From the NCBI GenBank assembly GCA_000717735.1, contig JOBE01000108.1, positions 1 to 9,105 on the forward strand: a DNA stretch of 9,105 nucleotides. Direction: 5' to 3'. Of this stretch, positions 1 to 6,024 are shown piece after piece. This DNA is from Streptomyces griseoluteus (lineage in GTDB: Bacteria; Actinomycetota; Actinomycetes; Streptomycetales; Streptomycetaceae). The position numbers and the translations under genes were made by a program. The notes beneath the pieces were generated by a model, which had not been told where the DNA came from, ran no database searches, and worked only from the letters and a program-made list of their open reading frames with translations. Each line of letters starts with the position of its first letter. The first letter of the stretch is position 1.

Positions 1-1
1 C

Positions 2-1090
2 GCCAAGCTTCGCGATCACCCCAACATCGTCAGCGTCCACGACGTGGTCACCGTGGACGGCGCCCCCTGGATCGTGATGCAGCTCGTCGAGGGCGGCACT
101 CTCCAGGACAGGCTGGCCGGGAAGGGGCGCCTCTCGGTGGACACCACCGAGGAGGTCGCCAAGGCACTGCTATGCGCCCTCGACGCGGCGCACAAGCAGG
201 GCATCGTGCACCGCGACATCAAACCGGCCAACGTAATGTTGACCTCGTCGGGCCAGATCCTGCTCACCGACTTCGGCATCGCCGTCAACCAAGCCGACTC
301 CAAGCTGACCCAGACCGGCCTGGTCATCGGCTCCCCGTCCTACCTCTCCCCGGAACGGGCCCAGGGCGAGAAGGGCGGCCCCGCCAGCGATCTGTTCTCG
401 CTGGGCACCACGCTGTACGAGGCCGTGGAAGGCACCATCCCGTTCCACCGCGAAAACCCAGCCGGAACGCTCCACGCAGTGGCATTCGAGAACACACCAC
501 CGATGCGCCGGGCCGGCCGCCTCGAACCACTCATCGCGGCCCTCCTGCAGAAAGACCCTACGGACCGCCCCTCCATCCGCGAGGCGCTGCGGCTGCTCGA
601 CTCCCCGGCAAAGAGGGAGGAGACGCCCCCCGTAGGGACGAGAGCGGAGCTGCAGCCACCGGTAACGACGCCCCCCACCAAGAAGCTGTCCACCACCTTC
701 AAGGATGAATTCGGCGTTTTCGGCCTGTTCTGCGTGCTGGTCACCCTGCTCTTGCTCCTGTTCGCGAACAACACCTCCTTTGCCAACTGGGTCAGCAAGG
801 GGCTGGACCCCGGTGTCTCCTCCGCCGAGGTGGGGGACTGCGTCCACCACGTCACCCCGGGCGCCGATACACCGGACGAGGACAAGTGGGTCGAGGTCGC
901 CTGCTGGTCCGCCGCCACCAAGTACACCGTCAAGTACCGGGGGAGGGCCGGGGACGCCGTCAACGGCGTCTTGGCGGAGGCCGGCTGCATCGCCCCCGAC
1001 ATGGAGTGGCGAGACGAACGCCGCGTCTCGTTCTGGATGGCGAAAGACGAAGCTTGGGTACTGTGTGTGAAACCGCGCCCCAACGACTGA
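2..1090 (+). CDS. Membrane-anchored Ser/Thr protein kinase (5' partial)
   Basis: Open reading frame enters from the left edge; 362 residues are visible and the N-lobe glycine loop and ATP-anchoring lysine lie outside the window. Seen: HPNIV of the N-lobe near the left edge, catalytic loop HRDIKPAN (visible residues 70-77, catalytic Asp72), DFG at 90-92, SPE in place of APE at about 116-118, and the rest of the C-lobe to about residue 200. A Pro/Thr-rich linker leads to one hydrophobic segment at about 238-254, followed by an extracytoplasmic domain of roughly 105 residues with four cysteines (about 280, 301, 328, 355). This is the usual PknB-like arrangement of a cytoplasmic kinase with an outside sensor. 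The outer domain's VGDC start and cysteine spacing recall the LppU-type domain of Streptomyces lipoproteins, from memory. The stop codon TGA is also the left copy of the proposed IS target duplication. The substrate is unknown. Confidence 0.93.
   Translation, partial: AKLRDHPNIVSVHDVVTVDGAPWIVMQLVEGGTLQDRLAGKGRLSVDTTEEVAKALLCALDAAHKQGIVHRDIKPANVMLTSSGQILLTDFGIAVNQADSKLTQTGLVIGSPSYLSPERAQGEKGGPASDLFSLGTTLYEAVEGTIPFHRENPAGTLHAVAFENTPPMRRAGRLEPLIAALLQKDPTDRPSIREALRLLDSPAKREETPPVGTRAELQPPVTTPPTKKLSTTFKDEFGVFGLFCVLVTLLLLLFANNTSFANWVSKGLDPGVSSAEVGDCVHHVTPGADTPDEDKWVEVACWSAATKYTVKYRGRAGDAVNGVLAEAGCIAPDMEWRDERRVSFWMAKDEAWVLCVKPRPND
1088..1090. repeat. Target-site duplication of the IS, left copy (TGA)
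   Basis: TGA directly precedes the proposed IS left end and recurs directly after the right end at 2519-2521. A 3-bp TNA duplication is what some IS5-family subgroups (IS1031/ISL2 type) make. The left copy doubles as the kinase stop codon. Three bases alone are weak evidence; the call depends on the matching inverted ends beside them. Confidence 0.55.
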
Positions 1091-1120
1091 AAGTGCTGTG
1101 CACACCTGGTGTCCGGCTTG

Positions 1121-1153
1121 CCATCGCTCGATGGTGTGATGTTGGGGCATCAC
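1121..1153 (+). other. Two adjacent hairpins in the IS leader
   Basis: Two short perfect stems lie between the IS left end and the transposase start: CCATC/GATGG (1121-1125 with 1130-1134, loop of 4) and GTGATG/CATCAC (1136-1141 with 1148-1153, loop of 6). In several IS families, structures near the outside end block translation from transcripts reading in from host promoters. That role here is inference; the kinase transcript would run straight into this site. Confidence 0.3.
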
Positions 1154-1190
1154 TGCCGACCAGGCATTCGGGGTTCGCTTGGGTTGTGGC

Positions 1191-2021
1191 ATGAGCATGC
1201 GCAAGCCGTACCCGAGCGATCTCACCGACGAACAGTGGGAGTTCATCGAACCCGTGATCACGGCGTGGAAGGCCCGGCATCCGTCGGTCAGTGGGCATCA
1301 GGGAAAGTACGCGATGCGGGAGATCGTGAACGCGATCCTCTACCAGAACCGCACCGGCTGTCAGTGGGAGTTCCTGCCCCACGACATGCCCCCGCCCGGA
1401 GCGGTGAAGTACTACTTCTACCTGTGGCGCGACGAGGGCACCGACCAGGACATTCACGACCTGCTGCGCTGGCAGCTGCGGGAGAAGCGGAAGCGATTGG
1501 CCGACCCGAGCCTGGTCGTCCTGGACACCCAGAGCATCCACGCCGCGGTCGGCGTCCCCGCCACGACGACCGGCAAGGATGCCGCGAAAAGAGTGCCGGG
1601 CAGGAAGAGATGCCTGGCCGTGGACGTCCTCGGCCTCGTCATCGACTGCGTCGTCCTGCCCGCCTCCGCTCACGAGAACACCGCCGGGATCGCCTTGCTG
1701 GACGGCGTCGCCGCCCAGTGCGACACGGTGACCAAGGCCCTGGTCGACCAGGGCTTCAAGAACAAGGTCGTCGAGCACGGCAAGACGGTGGGCATCGACG
1801 TCGAGATCGTCGAACGCAACCCGGACCAGCGCGGGTTCGCCCCCCAGGTGAAGCGGTGGATCGTGGAGCAGACGAACGGGATCCTGATGTTCTACCGCCG
1901 CCTCGTGCGCGACTACGAACACCGGCTCGCCTCCTCTCGTTCCCGCGTCCTGTGGGCGATGACCTCGGTCATGAGCCGCCGTCTCACCGGAGATATCCTC
2001 GCTTCCTGGAGGACCGCATGA
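1191..2021 (+). CDS. IS5-family DDE transposase
   Basis: A 276-residue protein, full length for this family. The N-terminal YPSDLTDEQWEFIEP block and the GKYAMREIVNAILYQNRTGCQW segment (about 38-59, quoted in short form) match the DUF4096-type N-terminal domain of IS5-group transposases. The catalytic triad can be placed at Asp112 (LDTQSI), Asp186 (ALVDQGF) and Glu226 (RWIVEQTNG), followed by the basic YRRLVRDYE signature. The ATG at 1191 was chosen because the conserved N-terminus follows at once; ATG 1197 and TTG 1179 are alternatives, and none has a clear Shine-Dalgarno site. The gene ends in an ATGA overlap with the next ORF. It catalyses cut-and-paste movement of the element. No frameshift or internal stop is visible. 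Confidence 0.92.
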   Translation: MSMRKPYPSDLTDEQWEFIEPVITAWKARHPSVSGHQGKYAMREIVNAILYQNRTGCQWEFLPHDMPPPGAVKYYFYLWRDEGTDQDIHDLLRWQLREKRKRLADPSLVVLDTQSIHAAVGVPATTTGKDAAKRVPGRKRCLAVDVLGLVIDCVVLPASAHENTAGIALLDGVAAQCDTVTKALVDQGFKNKVVEHGKTVGIDVEIVERNPDQRGFAPQVKRWIVEQTNGILMFYRRLVRDYEHRLASSRSRVLWAMTSVMSRRLTGDILASWRTA

Positions 2022-2440
2022 GCGAGAACCCGCAGGTCGCACCCATCCTGGAACACATCGAAACCCGAGAGCGCGAACTGGCGGAGTGCGCCGGGCAGTT
2101 GCGGGTGCGCATTGAGGAACTCAACCGACAGCTCGGCGAGATCGATGCGGAGAGCGAGAACCTGCGGATCACCCGCAAGACCCTCCTCACGCTCCCCGCG
2201 CTCTCACCTGCCACCGAGCCGGACCGCCCTGACATCCCGGACCACCCCGCCTACCAGCAGATCCTCACCGCCCTGGCTGATGCGGGCCGATCGATGCGCG
2301 CCCGCGATCTGTGCCATGCCCTCGACCTGCCGATCCTTCCGAAGGACACCGAAGGTATTCGCTCCAAACTGAAACGCCTGGTCAGCCGAGGCATTCTCGT
2401 CGAGCCCGAACCCGGCCTGTTCGCCCGCCCCGGCGCTTGA
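2018..2440 (+). CDS. IS-encoded accessory protein, coiled coil plus winged-helix-like domain
   Basis: A 140-residue protein starting at an ATG that overlaps the transposase stop (ATGA), with GGAGG at 2008-2012 placed 5 bases upstream, so translation is probably coupled. Residues about 8-56 are a charged, heptad-like helix rich in Glu, Arg and Leu (coiled coil). A Pro/Asp linker at about 60-77 is followed by about 78-138, which read as a helix-turn-helix and wing (LTALADAGRSMRARDLCHAL, then IRSKLKRLVSRGILVEPEPG). The second part resembles winged-helix DNA-binding domains. It lies inside the proposed IS ends and is therefore likely part of the element, perhaps a regulator or an assembly factor for the transposase. 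I do not recognise a named family, and the function is inferred from architecture only. Confidence 0.8.
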   Translation: MSENPQVAPILEHIETRERELAECAGQLRVRIEELNRQLGEIDAESENLRITRKTLLTLPALSPATEPDRPDIPDHPAYQQILTALADAGRSMRARDLCHALDLPILPKDTEGIRSKLKRLVSRGILVEPEPGLFARPGA

Positions 2441-2480
2441 GGACCGTCCCGCGCTCGTGACCAGCAGTCCTTGTCCAACC

Positions 2481-2939
2481 TCAACCACGAAACGGACAAG
2501 AGCTCACGTTCCGCACTCTGAGACCGAGAGCCTCGGCGACTGCGCCACTCCAGGAGGCCTTGCCCGTCATCCTGAGCCCGCTCGGCGTCTGGCGGTATTC
2601 GTGGAGCCGGCTGTCGGGCTTCTCTGCGGGCTCGTCCCAGTCGACAGCCTTCACCTCGGCCCACGTGATCCACGTGGTGCCGTGAAAGCCATCCTCGCCG
2701 TACCACTCGGTCAGCTGGGCGAACCGCGCACTCACGGTGGCCGAGGCATCGACAGGAAACCCCCTACTAGCGGCCAAGGGACGGAAGTTCGCGTAGTTGC
2801 GGACCCCGAAGAGACAGCCGAACGCGTCGTAGTTACGGACATCGTTAAGGGAGCTGAGGCCATGTGCGCTGTACCAGACCGGCTCCTGATCGTCTTGCGG
2901 CGCCCGATACTCGAGGAAGCCGCTTATGTCTGTACCCAT
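2481..2939 (-). CDS. Small protein of unknown function, C-terminus supplied by the IS
   Basis: A 152-residue protein beginning MGTDISGFLEYR. The ATG at 2939 was chosen because GGGAG lies 10 bases upstream; ATG 2948 sits directly on that site, and ATG 2981 has no site. The N-terminal M-G-x-D-I pattern, an internal YDAFGCLFGVRNY block (about 51-63) and TWITWAEVKAVDWDE (about 93-107) give it the look of a conserved globular cytosolic protein that I associate with unnamed Streptomyces proteins; no function is known to me. Codons for residues 142-152 and the stop lie inside the right end of the IS (Arg141 straddles the junction), so the native C-terminus has been replaced. Without the IS the frame would run on antisense to the kinase 3' end to a stop at 960-962. 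The gene may still be functional if the core ends near residue 140. Confidence 0.72.
   Translation of the reverse strand: MGTDISGFLEYRAPQDDQEPVWYSAHGLSSLNDVRNYDAFGCLFGVRNYANFRPLAASRGFPVDASATVSARFAQLTEWYGEDGFHGTTWITWAEVKAVDWDEPAEKPDSRLHEYRQTPSGLRMTGKASWSGAVAEALGLRVRNVSSCPFRG
2519..2521. repeat. Target-site duplication of the IS, right copy (TGA)
   Basis: Matches the TGA at 1088-1090 directly outside the other end of the element. See the left copy for the reasoning. It lies within the coding frame of the leftward gene at 2481-2939. Confidence 0.55.
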
Positions 2940-3318
2940 GCCAGGCATTCTCCCGACGCCGTCAAATGATTTGGTCTGCACCGGATCGACGACCTACGCA
3001 TACGTGAGCTGCCTGACCAGGAGGTTCTGTGGTGAGAAGCAGCGTCCAGATGGCCTTCGTTCAAAGCTCGGACCGCCAGCTCTGGCCGTGGTCCGGTGTA
3101 CACGGATGCGACCGTACCAACGGCATGTGATCTGAAGGAAACGGCCTAGCTGTGCCGCGTTGCAAGGTGCTCCCACCGGCCCGACACCCGTGCTCACGGC
3201 GTCCGTCAAGCGCCCGGGAATCCCCTCCGCTCTCGTGCGAGCAGAAGCGTCAGTAGTCGTTGGGCAAGAGGGCTGTGTTCCTGCTGGTCGTCGACCCGTG
3301 GCTGCGGCGTGCCACTGA

Positions 3319-3374
3319 CACGAGGGTGGTACCTCGTGGGTTATCGGCTGTCATGGGGTGGTACATCCCCAGCC
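3319..3374 (+). other. Two tandem hairpins sharing GGGTGGTAC
   Basis: Hairpin 1: CACGAGG (3319-3325) pairs perfectly with CCTCGTG (3332-3338), loop GTGGTA. Hairpin 2: TGGGG (3354-3358) pairs with CCCCA (3367-3371), loop TGGTACAT, extended by CGGC/GCCG (3345-3348 with 3372-3375) across a 5-base bulge. Both contain the nine-base direct repeat GGGTGGTAC (3324-3332 and 3356-3364), which places GTGGTA in each apical loop. On the + strand the first copy reads GGGTGGTACC, like the conserved core of T-box leader RNAs, but no + strand gene follows. It could be a decayed leader, a structured RNA, an operator pair or part of a terminator region. Confidence 0.4.
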
Positions 3375-3384
3375 GGCTCACCGC

Positions 3385-3404
3385 TACGAAGACGGCCCTT
3401 CGTA
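3385..3404 (-). terminator. Candidate hairpin terminator after the 3417-3830 gene
   Basis: TACGAAG (3385-3391) and CTTCGTA (3398-3404) form a perfect 7-bp stem with a 6-base loop. It lies 12 bases beyond the stop codon of the leftward gene at 3417. There is no T-run, but actinobacterial terminators often lack one. The stem is short, so strength is uncertain. Confidence 0.4.
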
Positions 3405-3416
3405 ACTGATCTTTGG

Positions 3417-3830
3417 TCAGAGTTCGTACGGGTAGAGAGCGATCTTCTCGCGTTCGAGGAAGAGCTCGACCCACGTGCCGGCAACACCTTCGGGCAGCGG
3501 ATCGGCAAGGTCCAGCAGAATCTGCGAGCCATCGAAGTCCAGCAGGGCGGCGCCGTCCACGGTGAGGTCCAGCCGTCCGCGCAGGACAACGCAGTGCCCG
3601 CCAGGTCGGACTCCCGGTCCGACGCCGACAGCCGGTTTCGCGTTCCGCCCCCAGGCGATGTCCTCATCGACCGTCCACTCAACGTGGTACTTGCCAGGCT
3701 TCGCGGCCTGGTCACCGCACCAGCGGACCGCTGTCCCTCCGAACGGCGTCCGGACCTGGGCCAGCCAGGGGCTCCAAGGAAACCTTGCGACCTTCACCAG
3801 TTCGACCAGCATCGTTCGATCATGCAGCAT
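3417..3830 (-). CDS. Hypothetical protein of unknown function
   Basis: Read from ATG 3830 the protein has 137 residues. Alternative starts are ATG 3812 and ATG 3875; none has a good Shine-Dalgarno site, so the N-terminus is uncertain. Codon third positions are strongly G/C from about residue 15 onward, which supports coding. The sequence has many alternating hydrophobic stretches with aromatic residues (for example WTVDEDIAWGR, CVVLRGRLDLTVDG, WVELFLEREKIALYPYEL at the C-terminus), suggesting a mostly beta-strand globular domain. No signal peptide, membrane segment or catalytic motif is visible. It ends next to a candidate terminator and lies downstream of the GyrB-like pair on the same strand with a gap of about 165 bases. 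I do not recognise the family. Confidence 0.7.
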   Translation of the reverse strand: MLHDRTMLVELVKVARFPWSPWLAQVRTPFGGTAVRWCGDQAAKPGKYHVEWTVDEDIAWGRNAKPAVGVGPGVRPGGHCVVLRGRLDLTVDGAALLDFDGSQILLDLADPLPEGVAGTWVELFLEREKIALYPYEL

Positions 3831-3995
3831 CCGAGTTCGTGCTGGAACCCGCGACGTTGCGCCGCCGCCTGGCATGCGTTGTCTGATGGGCGACGTGTGC
3901 GTTGCAGTGGTTTGCGTCGGCTGCGTATCGGCAAGGCCGCGGCGTCTTCGAGAAGCGTGGGTGGCACTTGGTGGGGTGTGGGAATGGTTGTGCGG

Positions 3996-4532
3996 TCAGG
4001 CAGCGCTGTGTGTTCGGGCCGGGCTGCACTCCACTATTTCTCGTGCTGCGCGGAGTCTGCTCGGGTGGTCGTCGTCCAGCAGTCTGGTGGTGATCAGGAT
4101 CGCTTGGATGATGCTGACGCCTTGGTCTTTCAGACGCTGCTGGACGGTGTCCATGTCGATGTTTGTGTCCAGTAGCTGTCTGCATTGATCGATCTGATCG
4201 CCGATCTGTTGCGCGCGTTCAGGGGTCAGCCCGTGAACGCTTGCGAGGAGCTCTTCTGCGGTGTGGCTTGGCATGACCGGGATTCTCTCAGGGGCTTGTC
4301 GCTGCTCACAGGCGGTTTTACTCCAGCTCGCCCGGTTACGCCCCAGCGCTGCGCATCGGGTCGGGTTCCTGTCTCCCGGGCTGATGGGAGAACGACGTAC
4401 GGCCGGTCCGTGAGCGGGGGCCAACCGACTGCTGTGCTGCGCCCAGATCCGGTCGTCGGCATGTACGAGTGCCTTGTCCGGGGCGGACACGCCGTCATCC
4501 CAGCCGTCCGGGAACAGCGAGTCCTTCGTCAT
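3996..4532 (-). CDS. Small helical protein coupled to the GyrB-like gene
   Basis: Read from ATG 4532, which overlaps the GyrB-like stop as ATGA, this is a 178-residue frame. The overlap arises from a terminal CAA glutamine codon, rare in such GC-rich genes, so it may be selected. The first 45 or so residues look coding (acidic, beginning MTKDSLFPDGWDDG). Residues about 46-86 are Arg/Pro-rich and less convincing. From Met87 (ATG 4274, with GAGAGA roughly 10 bases upstream) the protein becomes clearly helical: HTAEELLASVHGLTPERAQQ, then a Gln/Asp-rich helix, then IIQAILITTRLLDDD. An alternative is therefore that the functional product is the 92-residue protein from 4274. No enzyme motif, signal or membrane segment is seen. 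The coupling suggests a partner or modulator of the GyrB-like protein. The family is not recognised. Confidence 0.6.
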   Translation of the reverse strand: MTKDSLFPDGWDDGVSAPDKALVHADDRIWAQHSSRLAPAHGPAVRRSPISPGDRNPTRCAALGRNRASWSKTACEQRQAPERIPVMPSHTAEELLASVHGLTPERAQQIGDQIDQCRQLLDTNIDMDTVQQRLKDQGVSIIQAILITTRLLDDDHPSRLRAAREIVECSPARTHSAA

Positions 4533-5719
4533 TGCTTCCGGCGTCCGGTAGGGGCATTGAGGATGTGGCGGATGATGGCGGCGGCTTCGGTCGGGTTGTG
4601 GCCCAGCCAGTCGGTGAGGTGTTGGCGGACGACTTCTTGGACGTAGGCCCCTGCTTCGGGGTTGCTGAGCCTGGTCCTGGTGGAGCCCTCGAAGACGGGA
4701 TGGGCGAGCTTTATGGAGATGACCGCGGTCAGGCCCTCGTGGACGGCACCGGCCGTGATGTCCTCGTCGTCCGCGGTCAGCTGGCCCTGTCGGCGCGCGT
4801 AGTCGTTGACGAGGTCCGTGAGCGCGGTACGGAAGCCGTCCTCGTGGGCGCCGCCTTCGCGGGTGCGGGTGCTGTTCGCGAAGGAGCGGAGCTCTCCCGG
4901 GGACCAGGTGTTCCACTGCATGGCGACCTGCACGAGGATGGTCTTGTTCTCGTTCTCCGACTCGAAGCCGATGGCCGGGGAGTGGACGAGACTCGCAGGG
5001 TAGGGGTTGAGCCGGGCGACGAAGGCACGAAGGCCGTCCGTGTGGTGGTAGCGGACCGGCCGCTCCGGCCGCTCGTCGGTGAGCGAGACGGCCAGGCCTC
5101 CATTGAGGAAGGCCAGTTCCTGCAAGCGTTCCGACAGAGTGGCGAACGAGTACCGGGTGGTCTCGAAGATGTCAGCGTCGGGCAGGAACGCGATCGTGGT
5201 GCCGTGTTCGCTCGTCTCCTCGTTCCTCGTCAAGGGAGTGACCGGGGTGCCCTTCTCGTACTCCTGGGTCCAACGGTGGCCGTCACGGTAGACCTCGACC
5301 GTGAGACGACTCGACAGCGCGTTGACCACGCACAGGCCCAGGCCACTGAGGCCGCCGGCGACCCCGTAGCCGGCGTGGGGCTTGGGACCGAAGGACAGCT
5401 CGGTCAGTTCGAGTTCCACGGCTGACCTGCCGGTGGGCTCTTCCACCTCGACGGGCAGGCCCCGCCCGTTGTCCGAGACACGGATGCTGCCCTCCGCGGT
5501 GATCGTGACGTCAATGGCGTCGGCATGGCCCGCCAGGTGCTCGTCGACGGCGTACGAGACGACCTCGTACACCATGTGGTGCAGGCCGCGTTCGCCGGTC
5601 GAGCCGATGTACATGCCGGGGCGCCTGCGTATCGCCTCGTGGCCTTCGAATACCTGGATGTGGCTGGCGGTGTACTCGTGCGAGTTCGAGAGCTGACGGG
5701 GGTTGCCGGTCGCGGTCAT
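4529..5719 (-). CDS. Stand-alone GyrB-like ATPase/transducer protein with altered ATP site
   Basis: 396 residues from ATG 5719, chosen for AAGGAGG (5727-5733) 7 bases upstream. It aligns by eye with the first half of actinobacterial GyrB: VFEGHEAIRRRPGMYIGSTG (23-42), ERGLHH, the N-box region 51-62, VSDNGRGLP (81-89), GGLSGLGLCVVNALS (122-136), then the transducer domain with AMQWN (266-270), REGGAHEDGFR (287-297) and the C-terminal helix to HLTDWLGHNP. It stops before TOPRIM, so it has no cleavage-religation part and no GyrA-binding part; intact GyrB is about 650-800 residues. Glu52 (E. coli Glu42) and Asp83 (Asp73) are kept. The Mg-binding Asn46 equivalent is Tyr56, and the QTK loop reads STR (346-348). 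It may bind ATP weakly or dimerise without turnover. It is the first gene of a coupled pair. It is not a fragment broken by mutation: the frame is clean and the end is natural. Confidence 0.88.
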   Translation of the reverse strand: MTATGNPRQLSNSHEYTASHIQVFEGHEAIRRRPGMYIGSTGERGLHHMVYEVVSYAVDEHLAGHADAIDVTITAEGSIRVSDNGRGLPVEVEEPTGRSAVELELTELSFGPKPHAGYGVAGGLSGLGLCVVNALSSRLTVEVYRDGHRWTQEYEKGTPVTPLTRNEETSEHGTTIAFLPDADIFETTRYSFATLSERLQELAFLNGGLAVSLTDERPERPVRYHHTDGLRAFVARLNPYPASLVHSPAIGFESENENKTILVQVAMQWNTWSPGELRSFANSTRTREGGAHEDGFRTALTDLVNDYARRQGQLTADDEDITAGAVHEGLTAVISIKLAHPVFEGSTRTRLSNPEAGAYVQEVVRQHLTDWLGHNPTEAAAIIRHILNAPTGRRKQ

Positions 5720-6024
5720 GAGGAATCCTCCTTGGGCCGTCCTGAGCATGTTTGTGAGTGGGCGTCACCGAAGCGCCGCAGTTGCTTCCGCGCCGTCGCC
5801 GGTGCAGGCCCATCCTAGGTATCTTCAGGCAAATGCGCAGGTCAGGCGCTGTTTAGCGAGGTCTCAGGTGGTCGCGTGGACGGCTTCGCTGAGGTCACCG
5901 TTCAGGAGGGTCGCTGGTGGGGCCGGAGCAGCGCGAAGGTCCCGTCGGAGGCGCGGGAGAGGCGATTTCAGCTGGGCCTGAGGTGCCTTTCCCACGTACT
6001 TTCCGGCAGGGGTGCGACTCGCTA
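5720..6024 (-). promoter_or_regulatory. Intergenic region with possible promoter for the GyrB-like pair
   Basis: 305 bases separate the helicase stop from the GyrB-like start, far more than the overlaps elsewhere, so the pair probably has its own promoter. On the minus strand TAGGAT (5812-5817) fits an actinobacterial -10 box and would give a leader of roughly 85 bases. No matching -35 at 16-18 bases is clear; TTGCCT lies nearby but too close. No gene is supported in this interval: frames crossing it are short or run antisense into neighbours. Confidence 0.35.
5727..5733 (-). promoter_or_regulatory. Strong Shine-Dalgarno site of the GyrB-like gene
   Basis: On the minus strand AAGGAGG stands 7 bases before ATG 5719. 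It settles the start at 5719 and rules out the ATG at 5749 upstream. Confidence 0.75.

Larger units (their letters stand above)
1091..2518 (+). mobile_element. IS5-family insertion sequence, 1428 bp, two ORFs
   Basis: The ends were set by imperfect terminal inverted repeats. The left end reads AAGTGCTGTGC and the right end, read inward on the other strand, reads GAGTGCGGAAC (7 of 11 identical, AGTGC shared). A further TGTCCG occurs 19-20 bases in from both ends. TGA flanks both sides. The element contains the DDE transposase (1191-2021) and a coupled second ORF (2018-2440), both intact, so it could be active. If the element and one TGA are removed, the kinase stop codon joins directly to the sequence starting GACCGAG at 2522. 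Element boundaries are inferred by eye; the transposase identity is much firmer. Confidence 0.7.
2940..3416. other. 477-bp stretch without a convincing gene
   Basis: Reading frames here (for example 2926-3135 on +, 2994-3209 and 3250-3474 on -) are short, lack Shine-Dalgarno sites and have mixed third-position composition. I saw no tRNA arms. The stretch must hold the promoter of the gene starting at 2939, but I could not pick a convincing -35/-10 pair. Its only clear structure is the hairpin cluster at 3319-3404. Confidence 0.5.

Noticed and set aside
170..1261. 363-residue - strand frame across the kinase
   Set aside because: Crosses the IS junction and is antisense to the kinase catalytic motifs, so it cannot be a native gene.
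1109..2017. Upstream part of the long frame that contains the IS accessory ORF
   Set aside because: It is the out-of-frame shadow of the transposase (Arg/Pro-rich); only the part from ATG 2018 with its GGAGG site is real.
2940..3020. Promoter for the 2481-2939 gene
   Set aside because: An AT-richer patch (AAATCATTTG) exists upstream, but no -35/-10 pair with sensible spacing could be defended.
3309..4175. 288-residue + strand frame
   Set aside because: Runs antisense through the 3417-3830 gene and part of the 3996-4532 gene, with no ribosome site and a biased, Arg/Val-rich composition typical of shadows.
4469..5425. 318-residue + strand frame opposite the GyrB-like gene
   Set aside because: Antisense to a protein with unmistakable GyrB motifs; no recognisable motifs of its own.
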